From the NCBI GenBank assembly GCA_003247575.1, contig QJZC01000010.1, forward strand, positions 1-64,000: a DNA stretch of 64,000 nucleotides, in the 5' to 3' direction. Below are positions 43,654-52,557 of the stretch, in pieces. The translations under genes and the position numbers were made by a program. Below the pieces are notes generated by a model that saw nothing but the letters and a program-made list of their open reading frames with translations, did not search any database and was not told the origin of the DNA. The stretch comes from Pseudomonadota bacterium. Its GTDB lineage: Bacteria > Myxococcota_A > UBA9160 > SZUA-336. The stretch's first letter is position 1. Each line of letters opens with the position of its first letter.

Positions 43654-44268
43654 ATGCAGACATCTAGACCGGTGAATCGGGAGCTCGGGGGTGGAGCTTC
43701 GAGCGGATTGCGCAGGCTGCGTACGGCGAGCTGGCTCGGGCTGGGGTTGCTCGCGTCCGGCGCGAGCGTGGGAGCGCAGCCGAGCTTCGAGGGGGTCGAG
43801 CAGGCGATCGCGCTGATCGCTCCCGTAGGAGACGTGAGCAAGGTACGTGGCAAGGTCATCTTCACGCCGGGCGAAGGGCGGGTCGATGTCCTCGCACGGA
43901 TCGAGGGCTTGCCTTCTGGCACGCGGCATGGCTTTCACATCCACGTCTTCGGGGACTGCAGCGACGTTCTCACGGGTAGCGCCGGGCCGCACTTCGATCC
44001 CACCGGAAACATGATGCGCATGACGAGCACGGGCATGCTGCCCCTAGGCGACTTGGAGGACATCCGCGCGGATGCCGAGGGAAAGGCCGAGGTACGCTTC
44101 AGCGCACGTGGGCTGTCGATCGCCGGCCCAGAGAATGCGATTCTGGGTCGCGGTCTCCTTCTGCACGAGAGCTTCTCGGATCCGAACGACCCGATGAGCT
44201 CGTCCGGCGATGCGATCGCCTGTGGAACGATCGGGGTCTACAACAAGGAACGGCAGAAGCGAGAGTAG
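43654..44268 (+). CDS. Cu/Zn superoxide dismutase-like protein lacking a normal zinc site
   Basis: 204 residues with a signal peptide (WLGLGLLASGASVGAQ). The SodC fold is clear: HGFHIHVFGDCSD, SAGPHFDPTGN, GRGLLLHESFSD and IACGTIGVYN. All four copper ligands are kept (His95, His97, His113, His171), as are the disulfide Cys102 and Cys190. The zinc ligands corresponding to His71 and His80 are replaced (near 120 and Pro130); only Asp133 remains. The active-site Arg position is Ala187 and the electrostatic loop is short. This resembles copper-only SODs, or the protein may bind copper without dismutase activity. The ATG at 43654 has GGGAG upstream. Confidence 0.88.
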   Translation: MQTSRPVNRELGGGASSGLRRLRTASWLGLGLLASGASVGAQPSFEGVEQAIALIAPVGDVSKVRGKVIFTPGEGRVDVLARIEGLPSGTRHGFHIHVFGDCSDVLTGSAGPHFDPTGNMMRMTSTGMLPLGDLEDIRADAEGKAEVRFSARGLSIAGPENAILGRGLLLHESFSDPNDPMSSSGDAIACGTIGVYNKERQKRE

Positions 44269-44294
44269 CCATCGTCCAGCCATCGAGGAGGCGC

Positions 44295-45731
44295 ATGGGG
44301 ATTCAGTGCGAGAGCGAAGTGAAGGCGGCCCTCGAGAGCCTGGAGCAGGGCTTCGAGGCTGCTCTCGAAGACCTGTGTGCGCTGGCGAGAGTTCGCGGCG
44401 TTTCCGCTGCCGGATTCGACCCAGCGCACGTAGAGCGCTCGGCCGCGCTGGTGGCGGAGCAGGCGCGGGCGGTCGGGCTCGAGCGAGTGGAGGTGCTGAG
44501 CATCGAGGGCTCGCATCCGTACGTGCTCGCGGAGTGGCTGCATGCGGGGCCGGACGCGCCGACGGCGCTGGTCTACGCGCACCACGACGTCCAGCCGCCC
44601 GGGCGCGACTCCTACTGGGAGAGTCCGGCGTTCGAGCCGACCCTGCGGCCGGATGGCCGCTTGTACGGGCGCGGAGTAGTGGACGACAAAGCCGGTGTGG
44701 CTCTGCATCTGGCTGCGCTGCGGGCGTGGCTGCAGTCGGCCGACCGCATTCCGGTCAATATCAAGCTTCTCGTCGAGGGCGAGGAGGAAATCGGGTCCCC
44801 CAACCTCGAGGCGTTCCTGCGCGCTCACCGGGAGCGCCTGCAGGCGGATGTGATCGTGCTGTCCGATACCGCGAATCTGGCGACCGGAATCCCCTCGCTC
44901 ACGACGAGCCTACGGGGTCTCGTGACCATCGACCTGCGCGTTCGTGCGCTCGATCATCCGGTGCACAGCGGGATGTGGGGCGGGCCGGTGCTCGATGCGG
45001 CGACGGGACTCGTTCGCATCCTGGCCAGGCTGGTCGACGACCGCGGCTGCATCGCGATTCCCGGCCTGGCGGATGACGTGCCGCGACTCGGGCCAGCGGA
45101 GCTCGAGCGCCTCGCGGCGCTGCCCTTCGATCTAGCCCAGTTCCGCGCGGATGCCGGTCTGTGTCCGAGCGCCGAGCTCGCGGGTGCAGCCGAGCTGCCG
45201 GTTTACGCGCGCCTGTGGCTGCAGCCGAGCGTGACGGTCACCGCGCTGGAGTCCGTGGCGATGGCGAACGCCAGCAACCAGCTGATCGATCAGGCGCGCG
45301 CACAGGTCTCGGTGCGCGTGGCCCCAGGGCAGGACCCGCGCCGAGTGGAGCGCTGCGTCCTCGACTGCCTGTGCGCAAACCCTCCGTGGGGGATCGAGGT
45401 AGAGGCGAGCACGCACACACCCGTCCCCGGCTGGACCACGTTGCCGGAAGGGGCGGCATTCGATGCAGCCCGCCGTGCGCTGCGCGCCGGCTTCGAGGCC
45501 GATCCCGTGCACATCGGCTGTGGAGGGACGATCCCGTTCGTAGGGCCATTCTCGAGCGTGCTGCAGGGCGCCCCTGCGCTCCTCCTCGGGCTCGAGGATC
45601 CAGTCTGCAACGCGCACGGAGAGAACGAGAGCCTGCACCTGGGCGACTTTCGCAAGGCGATGCGGGCGGCAGTCCATCTGTGGTCCGAGCTGGCTGCGAG
45701 TGTCGCCCCCCGTCGTTCGGTGACGGCCTAG
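44295..45731 (+). CDS. M20 family metallopeptidase (dipeptidase)
   Basis: 478 residues. M20 peptidases use two zinc ions to cut dipeptides or deacylate amino acids. The first zinc site is YAHHDVQPPG (about 93-102), followed by GRGVVDDKAGVALH (bridging Asp) and LLVEGEEEIGSPN (catalytic Glu and ligand); the later His is in VCNAHGENESLHLG near the end. The inserted dimerisation domain is between about 210 and 355 (LDHPVHSGMWGG). The length is that of the ArgE/DapE-like dipeptidase subgroup. It begins 26 bases after the SodC-like gene and likely shares its transcript. It is cytoplasmic and its substrate is unknown. Confidence 0.92.
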   Translation: MGIQCESEVKAALESLEQGFEAALEDLCALARVRGVSAAGFDPAHVERSAALVAEQARAVGLERVEVLSIEGSHPYVLAEWLHAGPDAPTALVYAHHDVQPPGRDSYWESPAFEPTLRPDGRLYGRGVVDDKAGVALHLAALRAWLQSADRIPVNIKLLVEGEEEIGSPNLEAFLRAHRERLQADVIVLSDTANLATGIPSLTTSLRGLVTIDLRVRALDHPVHSGMWGGPVLDAATGLVRILARLVDDRGCIAIPGLADDVPRLGPAELERLAALPFDLAQFRADAGLCPSAELAGAAELPVYARLWLQPSVTVTALESVAMANASNQLIDQARAQVSVRVAPGQDPRRVERCVLDCLCANPPWGIEVEASTHTPVPGWTTLPEGAAFDAARRALRAGFEADPVHIGCGGTIPFVGPFSSVLQGAPALLLGLEDPVCNAHGENESLHLGDFRKAMRAAVHLWSELAASVAPRRSVTA

Positions 45732-45743
45732 CCGGGCCCGTCG

Positions 45744-46121
45744 TTGCCTTCGTTCGTGGCGCGCGTGCTGGGTGCAGGTCTGGCGCTCTGGCTTGCAGAT
45801 CGAATCCTGACCGGCATCGCGATCCAGAGCTTCGAAGCGCTCGTGGTCGGCACCGCGGTACTCGCGCTCGCGCACGCGGCCGTACGGCCGATTCTGCGGT
45901 TTTTCACCTTTCCGCTCACGTTGCTCACTCTCGGGGGCTCGCTCTGGGTGATCAACGCGGGGCTGCTCTACGCTACCGGCTGGCTGGTTCCGGGTATGGA
46001 CGTGCGTGGTGTGCTCCCGGCGCTCGGCGGGGCGCTGGTCATCAGTATTGCCGCGGGCGGGACGCAGCTCCTGCTCGAGGCCGACGGCGGATCCGGCTTG
46101 CATCGGGGCTGTGGCGGTTGA
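45744..46121 (+). CDS. phage-holin-like family 4-TM protein
   Basis: 125 residues with four hydrophobic segments (VLGAGLALWLADRIL, ALVVGTAVLALAHAAV, PLTLLTLGGSLWVINAGLLYA, VLPALGGALVISIAAGG). The pattern with RPILRFFTFPLTLLTLGG matches the phage holin superfamily IV domain common in bacterial chromosomes. TTG at 45744 or GTG at 45756 may be the start; neither has a good ribosome site. It is 12 bases after the M20 peptidase and may be co-transcribed. The function of chromosomal members is not known. Confidence 0.8.
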   Translation: MPSFVARVLGAGLALWLADRILTGIAIQSFEALVVGTAVLALAHAAVRPILRFFTFPLTLLTLGGSLWVINAGLLYATGWLVPGMDVRGVLPALGGALVISIAAGGTQLLLEADGGSGLHRGCGG

Positions 46122-46302
46122 CTTCACCCGCGGGCTCCGGTTTCCTGTTGCGCCCGGTGCATTCGTTCGGAAGGATGCGAGCTTGAGATCGAAGGCGCTC
46201 GTGGTAGGCGCGCGGGGTCACGAGATCGTGAGTCCACCGCGTTGCGAAGCGCGCCTGGAGCACCGCATTTCCAAGCACTCCATTTCTAGGGAGGAGATCT
46301 CG

Positions 46303-46650
46303 ATGCTGCGCATTCTCGCCGTCGGTCTAGTCCTTGGGTGTCTCGCCGCTGCGGGGCCCGCTCGGGCCGAGGGATGCAATGGCCTACTGGCAGGGATCAA
46401 CGGAATCGTCACGTCGCCGGCCGACATCGTCTACGAGGCGATCGAGCCGCCGAGCATGTTCGAGGAGCTACCAGCGGCGCCTGTATCCACTCATTTCCTG
46501 GGCGTGGTCGCCGGGGTGTTCTCGACCGTGAATCGCATAGGCTGGGGAACGGTGGACATCGTTCTTACACCGCTCTGGGTCGTGCCCACCTTGAGCCCGA
46601 AGCCCGTGATCGAGATCATTCCGTTCTACGAGGTCAAGTACGAGGTCTGA
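46303..46650 (+). CDS. exported protein resembling TIGR04073 (exosortase-system associated)
   Basis: 115 residues. A signal peptide (RILAVGLVLGCLAAAGPARA, cleaved near residue 22) is followed by CNGLLAGINGIVTSPADI, FLGVVAGVFSTVNRIGWG and VDIVLTPLWVVPTLSPKPVI. Short exported proteins with this NxVTSP..., GxGxG and terminal Pro-rich pattern are catalogued as exosortase-associated TIGR04073. GGGAGGAG six bases before the ATG is one of the strongest ribosome sites in the window. No exosortase gene or PEP-CTERM substrate is next to it. The family match is from memory of the pattern and is moderate. Confidence 0.72.
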   Translation: MLRILAVGLVLGCLAAAGPARAEGCNGLLAGINGIVTSPADIVYEAIEPPSMFEELPAAPVSTHFLGVVAGVFSTVNRIGWGTVDIVLTPLWVVPTLSPKPVIEIIPFYEVKYEV

Positions 46651-46711
46651 ACGGCCTCGTCTCGTGCGTTCGCCCGCCCGTCCCGGTTCCACCGGAGGCC
46701 ATACCCCAGCG

Positions 46712-47956
46712 TCACACGAACCAGAGCAGCAGCGACGCGGCCCAGTCGCAAAGGCGCTGCCACGCTGGCCGTGCTTGGAGGTCCGACATTGCAACGGGTC
46801 GGGAGAGCTCTGCGTGCTCTCTCAAGTGCGCGCTGAGCTGCTTCGTGATGTCGCCACCGGAGAGGATCAGGTTCACCTCGTGGCTGTGTTCGAGGCTCTG
46901 ACGATCCAGATTGGTCGTGCCCAGAATGGCCCAGGAATCGTCGAACACAGCGAGCTTCGAGTGCAGCATCGAGTGTGTGAACTCGCGCACCTCCACCCCT
47001 CTCTCGACCAGCTTGGTCAGGATCGCGCGCGCGGCGCGATAGAGGATTGGATGATCGCTGCGCGCTGCGAGCAGTAGCCGCACGCGAATCCCGCGCTCGG
47101 CCGCAGCACCGAGGGCTTCCAGTACACGCCGGCCGGGTGCGAAATAGGGACTTTCGAATGCCGCGGCCTCGGTGGCGCTGTCGAGTGCGGCAACGACCAG
47201 GTCTCGCATGCGACGCCGACGATAGATCGGGCCGTCGGCCACGACTGCACAGCGTACGTCGCCACAGTCCATGGCAGATTCGTCGAGGAAAGTGTGCCAG
47301 GGCAGGTCCGGCCCGTCGGCGCGGAACCAGCTCTCTAGAAAGACTGCCTGCAGATCGCGTACGGCGGGCCCCTGGATACGCACATGTGCGTCCCTCCACT
47401 GGCGTGCGCCGGACTCTGGACCGCGGGTGTATTCGTCGCCGATATTCAGTCCACCCGTGAAGCCGACCTCACCGTCCACGACCAGGATCTTTCGATGATC
47501 TCTGCGTCGCGCCCCCAGGCGCGGGAGCACGAAGCCCACTGGGTTGAACCAGACCACCTCGCCACCTGCCTCCCGGAGTGGTGTGAGCTCACGATCGTCC
47601 AGGGTCCAGGATCCGAGCGCGTCCACGACGACGCGCACCTCGACACCTGCGCGTGCTTGTTCGGTCAGCGCGCGTAGGAAGCGGCGACCGGTAGCGTCCG
47701 GGCGCAGGATGTAGGTCTCGAGGTGGACATGGTCTACGGCGCTCTCGATCGCGGCCAGCATCGCTTCGAGCCCCTCGGGTCCGGTGCCGTAGAGGGTGAC
47801 GTGGTTCCCTTCAGTGAAGCGCAGTCGGTGGCGTTTGGCGAAGTCGCGCAACGCGGGCGGGCGCGGCAGCCATGCGCGCCGCCGGCGGCGCTTGCCGCGG
47901 CGTCGGCTTTGCGAGTACGCCGGAGGGGACACGTCGGACTCCATCTGCTCGGACAT
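46712..47956 (-). CDS. phospholipase D-like cardiolipin synthase (ClsB type)
   Basis: 414 residues, close to ClsB length. Two HKD motifs are present: RDHRKILVVDGEVGFTGGLN and HSMLHSKLAVFDDSWAILG, which form the phosphatidyl-transfer site. There are no N-terminal membrane helices, unlike ClsA; the start is Arg-rich (SRRRGKRRRRRAWLPRP) and the C-terminus ends hydrophobic (WAASLLLWFV), so a peripheral membrane protein is likely. It would make cardiolipin from phosphatidylglycerol or phosphatidylethanolamine. It is convergent with the TIGR04073-like gene. Confidence 0.92.
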   Translation of the reverse strand: MSEQMESDVSPPAYSQSRRRGKRRRRRAWLPRPPALRDFAKRHRLRFTEGNHVTLYGTGPEGLEAMLAAIESAVDHVHLETYILRPDATGRRFLRALTEQARAGVEVRVVVDALGSWTLDDRELTPLREAGGEVVWFNPVGFVLPRLGARRRDHRKILVVDGEVGFTGGLNIGDEYTRGPESGARQWRDAHVRIQGPAVRDLQAVFLESWFRADGPDLPWHTFLDESAMDCGDVRCAVVADGPIYRRRRMRDLVVAALDSATEAAAFESPYFAPGRRVLEALGAAAERGIRVRLLLAARSDHPILYRAARAILTKLVERGVEVREFTHSMLHSKLAVFDDSWAILGTTNLDRQSLEHSHEVNLILSGGDITKQLSAHLREHAELSRPVAMSDLQARPAWQRLCDWAASLLLWFV

Positions 47957-48053
47957 CCGCTAGACAGAAGCCCGCGGGGGAGGATTCCGCAAGCCGGATT
48001 GGTTCGGTCGCTTGCGAGGAGGAGGACTGAGCAGAGCTGCGGGGGGACTGCCT

Positions 48054-48656
48054 TCAGCCCGCGAGCGCGCTGCGACGCTCCTCGACGAAGTCGTGAATCC
48101 CGCTGCGCACGAGCTCGGCGGTTCGATCCAGGTCCGTCGCCAGCTCCGGGGACCGGGCGCCGAGACCTTCGATCAGCTCCTTCGCTTGCGCGAAGCCCCG
48201 CTCGAAGCCGCGTAGAGCTTCTCGCTCGAACTCATCCAGGTCTGCGCTCTGGAGCTCCCCGCGCGAGAGCTCGAACGCGCCGAAAATATAGCCCGTGACG
48301 CCCCCCAGGATGCGATTGGCTGTGCCCTCGGCCGAAGTGTCGGTGTCCGATGCGATCGAGTCGAGATAGCCGCTGCGACCGGCCTGCTCGAAGAGCTCGA
48401 GCTCATCCGCCGACAATCCGCGCTCGAAGGAGGCGAGCAGCTCACGTTCGAACGACTTCGCACTCTGAGCGCGGCGAGCTTCTGGCGACAGGGTCAGGTC
48501 GGCCGTGGTCTGCGCCGCGGAGCCGACACCCGTACGGATCGGTGCCGCGCGCTCGACGCGCGCTGGGTGAAGACTGGCTGCCTGGGCGGTCGGCACCGCG
48601 CCCGCAAGGGGCGGTAGCTGCGCGGAGCCGCCTAGCCGAATCGGGGCTGTACTCAT
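48054..48656 (-). CDS. DUF5610 domain-containing protein
   Basis: 200 residues. The N-terminal 60 residues are Ala/Pro-rich and unstructured. The C-terminal domain (AEGTANRILGGVTGYIFGAF, REALRGFERGFAQAKELIEGLG) matches DUF5610, an uncharacterised domain of proteobacteria in which a Gly-rich helix pair ends in a similar GFxQAxxIL motif. The protein is cytoplasmic with acidic helices. It is monocistronic, divergent from the DLH-like gene across 323 bases. Some DUF5610 proteins occur near flagellar or surface genes but that is not the case here. Confidence 0.78.
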   Translation of the reverse strand: MSTAPIRLGGSAQLPPLAGAVPTAQAASLHPARVERAAPIRTGVGSAAQTTADLTLSPEARRAQSAKSFERELLASFERGLSADELELFEQAGRSGYLDSIASDTDTSAEGTANRILGGVTGYIFGAFELSRGELQSADLDEFEREALRGFERGFAQAKELIEGLGARSPELATDLDRTAELVRSGIHDFVEERRSALAG

Positions 48657-48979
48657 CGCGAAGCTCTCCGTTGTCTAGAGGTTCATCACCGACCTGCTCG
48701 GGCGCGGAAGCGGCGTACTTCTGCAGTGGTGTTCCGGTTTGGCATCGGATGGCCAGCGCCCCACCTTGAGGGGATGCAGAAGCATGCAATGCGGTGATTC
48801 ACACCTGGATGCGATGAGCAGGGCACTGCATAGAGGTGCCCAGAGCGCCCGCGATTCGACGCAGAGATGCATTAATTCTGCATGTACAATTACAGTTTAA
48901 GCCTAAGATGGCGTGCTGTGAGGAGGCCGGCGGGCACCGCCCGCCGGTTTGGAGCGAACGAGCACGAGGGGAGTGCCGC
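48657..48979. promoter_or_regulatory. divergent intergenic region with AT-rich promoter-like stretch
   Basis: 323 bases without a gene. Most is GC-rich, but 48867-48905 is AT-rich and contains a perfect inverted repeat ATGCA-TTAATTC-TGCAT (48867-48883) followed by GTACAATTACAG, about 75-115 bases before the DLH-like start. It is a likely promoter/operator of that gene, though no -35/-10 pair is definite. Confidence 0.45.
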
Positions 48980-49720
48980 ATGGAGATCATCGAAGAAACC
49001 ATCGAGATCGACGCACCGGGTGGGCGAATGGCGATCCTCGGGTACCGTCCTCAAGCGCACGGTCCATTCCCGGGGGTCTTGCTGGTCATGGACGCGTTCG
49101 GAGTAGATGGCCACATTCGCTCGGTCGCGAGTCGCCTCGCGGCGGAAGGCTATGTCGTGTTCGCACCTGATCTGTACTACCGCGAGTCCGAGCGAACCTT
49201 GCCGTATACCAGCCCGGATCGGGCTGCCGATCGCGTGATGCGCACCATCGCGCTGAGCGATGCTCAAGAGGAGAGAGTAAAGGACGAGCGCGTCCTCGCG
49301 GACATCTCGTTGGCGGTCGGGGCCTTGGCCGAGCATCCTTCGGCGGACCCGGCGCGTCTGGGCGCTCTCGGTTTCGGTATGGGCGGTCGGCTCGCCTTTC
49401 TCGCTGCCTGTCACATGAGCGAGCAGATCCGTGCGGCGAGCATCTTCTACGCGGGTCGGATGGTCCCCGTGCTCTTCGAGGCTCGAGCCCTCCGCGCCCC
49501 GCTACTTCTACTCTTCGGAGGTCGTGATCGTTCGATTCCGTTTGCCCAGGTCGACCGTATTCAGGCGGAGCTCGGGTATCTGGGCAAGCCGCACGAGGTC
49601 AAGATCTATCCCCTCGCGGAGCACGGATTCTTCTGCGAGGAGCGGCCCGTGTTCCATGCGGAGTCGGCGCGCGATGCCTGGCAGCGCACGACGAGGTGGT
49701 TCGCGAAGCACCTCGGCTAG
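48980..49720 (+). CDS. dienelactone hydrolase family protein lacking the nucleophile Cys
   Basis: 246 residues, the normal DLH size, with alpha/beta-hydrolase layout. The acid Asp183 is in GGRDRSIP and the His215 in AEHGFF, as in the triad. The nucleophile elbow, normally GxCxGG, reads GFGMGG, so position 133 is Gly (codon GGT at 49376) and not Cys or Ser. The frame is otherwise intact, with ATG at 48980 and GAGGGGAG upstream. It may be a non-catalytic paralogue, or the original cysteine may have been lost by one TGT-to-GGT change. It is monocistronic and convergent with bioB. Confidence 0.88.
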   Translation: MEIIEETIEIDAPGGRMAILGYRPQAHGPFPGVLLVMDAFGVDGHIRSVASRLAAEGYVVFAPDLYYRESERTLPYTSPDRAADRVMRTIALSDAQEERVKDERVLADISLAVGALAEHPSADPARLGALGFGMGGRLAFLAACHMSEQIRAASIFYAGRMVPVLFEARALRAPLLLLFGGRDRSIPFAQVDRIQAELGYLGKPHEVKIYPLAEHGFFCEERPVFHAESARDAWQRTTRWFAKHLG

Positions 49721-49736
49721 GGCAGGCAGCTCTAGG

Positions 49737-50864
49737 TTAGGCTCGATCCCGGACTCGCACGCGCCGCGCGCGGTCGTGTGGAGGGTCGATCTGAAGCAGC
49801 TCGGATTTGACGATTGCAGTATCCCCTTGAACGCGGAAGCGATCGTCGAGTCCAAGCTCTTCCCAGCTGATCACGGAGCCGTCGGCGCGCTCGACCTCGA
49901 ATCCCGCATCGCGGATCATCCGGTAGGTCGCCTGGGGCGCCTCGCCGCGCGTGGTCAGATAGCCTTGGATGAACAAGGAGTTCGCTGGGAACAGCGCGAG
50001 AGGCTCCATCGCCCCGAGATGCCCCTCGCGCCCGCCGGCGACTCGAATCTCTGCGTTTGGATTGGCTAGGCGGAACAATGCGAGGATTCGCAGTGCGCGC
50101 TCCGGCGTGAGTGTGCCATCGGACTGGACCGGATTCCCGTCGATCGGGATCAGGAAGTTGACTGGGATCGACGGGACCTGCATGCGGCATAGTTCGAGCG
50201 CTACTTCGACGATGTCTCGGTCGCTCTCTCCCATGCCTGCGATCATCCCGCTGCAGAGCTCGAGGCCGGCCTGCTGGGCTGCCTTCAGGGTGCGCAGTCG
50301 ATCCGCGAAGTCGTGCGTCGTACAGATCTCGGGATAGTGCTCCGCGCTGGTGTTCAGGTTGTGGTTGAAGCGATCCACACCCGCATCCTTGAGCACTAGG
50401 GCTTTGGCTTCGTCGAGCAGTCCCGCAGATACGCAGACCTGGACTCCGACCTCGCTCTTGATCTGACGTACGGCTGCTGCGATCTCGGAGACATGACGCT
50501 CGCTCGGGCCGCGGCCGCTCGCGACGATGCAATAGCGGAACGCTCCGGCAGCGTGCGCCGCGTGCGCCTCGGCGACGAGCTCCTCGCGCGACTTGAGCGC
50601 GTAGGGACGCACGGGAGCCGTAGTGACCGCGGACTGTGCGCAGTAGCCGCAGTCCTCCGGACAGCGCGCGTTTTGTGCGTTGTTCAGGACGTGTATCTGT
50701 ACGCGACGTCCGAAATGGGCGGAGCGCACCTGGAAGGCCTCGTGAAGCAGAGGCAGGAGCGGGGTGTCCTGGCACAGGCAGCCTAGAAGTGTCTCGGTAT
50801 CGAGCGCGCGTCCAGCCAGCACGCGTGCGCCAAGGGAGAGGTTGGTAGAGGTTTCGGCATCCAT
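49737..50864 (-). CDS. bioB: biotin synthase
   Basis: 375 residues. BioB is a radical-SAM enzyme that inserts sulfur into dethiobiotin. The cluster motif RCPEDCGYCAQS (Cys68, Cys72 and Cys75) binds the 4Fe-4S cluster; VASGRGPSERHV, NHNLNTSAEHYPEI, SGMIAGMGESDRDIV and IRVAGGREGHLGA are all BioB signatures, including the Arg that binds the second 2Fe-2S cluster. ATG 50864 (MDAETST) is preferred to GTG 50873. The frame ends close to the convergent DLH-like gene. No other biotin gene is nearby, so it is a stand-alone bioB. Confidence 0.96.
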   Translation of the reverse strand: MDAETSTNLSLGARVLAGRALDTETLLGCLCQDTPLLPLLHEAFQVRSAHFGRRVQIHVLNNAQNARCPEDCGYCAQSAVTTAPVRPYALKSREELVAEAHAAHAAGAFRYCIVASGRGPSERHVSEIAAAVRQIKSEVGVQVCVSAGLLDEAKALVLKDAGVDRFNHNLNTSAEHYPEICTTHDFADRLRTLKAAQQAGLELCSGMIAGMGESDRDIVEVALELCRMQVPSIPVNFLIPIDGNPVQSDGTLTPERALRILALFRLANPNAEIRVAGGREGHLGAMEPLALFPANSLFIQGYLTTRGEAPQATYRMIRDAGFEVERADGSVISWEELGLDDRFRVQGDTAIVKSELLQIDPPHDRARRVRVRDRA

Positions 50865-50980
50865 GGAATTCACCCGCGGCAGGGTACCAGATCCAGGGCT
50901 GGCGGCACCACGTGCCGGCAGGCGCGGATCCGTTTGGTAAAGTGCAGCCCGCGACGAGAGGACAGGGAAGAGGAGCGGCG

Positions 50981-51334
50981 ATGGCTCGGGAGAGAATCGG
51001 GAAGACCTCGGATGTGCCGGAGGGGCGTGGGCTGCGCGTGACCGCGCACGGTCGCGACATCGCCGTGTTTTGCGTCGATGACGAGTATTTCGCGATTGAC
51101 AATGCGTGTCCCCACGCAGGTTTCCCGCTCTCCGAGGGGCTGCTCGAGGGGCACACGATCATCTGCACGGCTCACGGCTGGGAGTTCGATGTTCGCACGG
51201 GACTCGGTGGCCAGAATACGTTCTCCCCGCCCCTTGGCTGCTTCAGCGTCGAGCGCGATGGCGACGACCTCTGGATCGAGGTCGCCGACGGTGAAGTGGG
51301 TCCGGCCGACGCGGATGGGCCGCGCCGCCGCTGA
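50981..51334 (+). CDS. Rieske [2Fe-2S] domain protein
   Basis: 117 residues forming one Rieske domain. The cluster ligands are in ACPHAGFPL and ICTAHGWEFD (C-x-H and C-x-x-H, 17 residues apart). The format matches small NirD/biphenyl-ferredoxin-type Rieske proteins that pass electrons to oxygenases or reductases. GAAGAGGAG five bases before ATG 50981 fixes the start; the frame runs 23 codons further upstream. It is divergent from bioB and has no partner oxygenase near it, so its role is open. Confidence 0.9.
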   Translation: MARERIGKTSDVPEGRGLRVTAHGRDIAVFCVDDEYFAIDNACPHAGFPLSEGLLEGHTIICTAHGWEFDVRTGLGGQNTFSPPLGCFSVERDGDDLWIEVADGEVGPADADGPRRR

Positions 51335-51421
51335 GCCGGAGGCCGCCTTCCTGAAAGTCTCCGGCGAGGCCCTGAAGGCCCAAGCGATCTTGCGGATTTG
51401 GGTGCGACCTGGGGCCCGTGC

Positions 51422-52384
51422 TCAGGACAGCAGCGCGGCGAGGATCTCGCCCAGCGAGTCGGTGATGGCTTCGAGCGACTCGAGATAGCGCTCTGGATCG
51501 CCCCCGCAGGCTTCCGTGAGGAGCTCGCGGGAGATCTCGGCCTGCCAGTCTCGATCTTCGGGCTCGGTCTCCTCCGGCTTCACGGCGGAGGCCCGTCGTG
51601 TCGGCCGCTCGCTCTCTGGGCGCACGATGGTTCCCGCTCCCAACCCGAAGGCGCGGCACGCGGCGCTCGCCGTGTGGACGATTTCTGCGAGCCTCGGATG
51701 TTCTGGGGCGAGTGACGGGTGTTCGTGAAATGCCACCGCTTCGACGACGGGGGCGGGCAGATTCCACTGTGCGAGGAGGTGCGCGCAGAAGAGGGACGGG
51801 CGCATCCCGAAGGCGCCGTCGAGGGCATCGGCGGCCCCGCTCGGGGCGATATCGCGCAGCGCGTCGTCGAAGCGCGCCGGGAAGCAGGTCGCCAGAGCGA
51901 CCTCCCCCAACGAGTGCAGCAGCCCGGCCAGATACGCACGATCGACTTCTGGCTCGCGCAGGTCCCTGGCGAGGCGCCGTGCGAGGACTCCCGAGGCGAT
52001 CGCGTGGCGCCAGATTTCGGAGAGGTTCAGCCGCGTCGACTCCGTGCGCAGGGCTTCCAGCATGGTTGCGGTGAGTAGAAGCGACCTGACTTCCTGGGCC
52101 CCGAGACGCGTCACCGCGGCGTGAATGGTCTCGACCTGGCCACGCGCCGCGAAGGTCGGTGAGTTCACCAGCCTCAGGCAGCGGGCCGTCAGGACCGGAT
52201 CGAGCGCGATCACGTCTCCGACTTCCGAAAGAGACGCGTCGGGGTCCTCGAGCAGATGTAGGGCGCGGTTCGGGATGTCTGGAAGGGTCGGCAGCTGCTC
52301 CGCTTCGAGGAACAGCTGATCCGCAGAGGCTCTGGATGTCGCCAACGCTGCTACCATGGGCTCGCGATCCTGACAATCCAACAT
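51422..52384 (-). CDS. HDOD domain protein (first of two paralogues)
   Basis: 320 residues. The HDOD domain (about 20-230) has QLPTLPDIPNRALHLLEDPDAS, IALDPVLTARCLRLVNSPTF and LLHSLGEVALATCFP, typical of these degenerate HD proteins without metal-binding HD pairs. HDOD proteins are linked to signalling and cyclic-di-GMP-related regulation in several proteobacteria. A C-terminal region of about 60 residues (Glu/Asp-rich then Gly-rich) is unconserved. ATG 52384 or 52357 may be the start. It lies downstream of a similar HDOD gene and is convergent with the Rieske gene. Confidence 0.88.
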   Translation of the reverse strand: MLDCQDREPMVAALATSRASADQLFLEAEQLPTLPDIPNRALHLLEDPDASLSEVGDVIALDPVLTARCLRLVNSPTFAARGQVETIHAAVTRLGAQEVRSLLLTATMLEALRTESTRLNLSEIWRHAIASGVLARRLARDLREPEVDRAYLAGLLHSLGEVALATCFPARFDDALRDIAPSGAADALDGAFGMRPSLFCAHLLAQWNLPAPVVEAVAFHEHPSLAPEHPRLAEIVHTASAACRAFGLGAGTIVRPESERPTRRASAVKPEETEPEDRDWQAEISRELLTEACGGDPERYLESLEAITDSLGEILAALLS

Positions 52385-52557
52385 ACCGCTCGAATCGGCG
52401 CCGCTCGCGTTCCGCTGAACACCGCTCGACCCGGCTCGCTGTTGCGCTCGGGTTGCTCGCTCGGAGTCCCGTAGATCCGGTGGCAGCGGGCAACGAGCTC
52501 CCGCGCGCGGTTCCCCCCCCAGCGCTCAGCTGCGTGGATCTGCCGACCTCGAGATCT

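Noticed and set aside
48836..48979. Upstream extension of the DLH-like frame
   Set aside because: The strong ribosome site and the family start are at 48980; the extension crosses the promoter-like AT-rich stretch.
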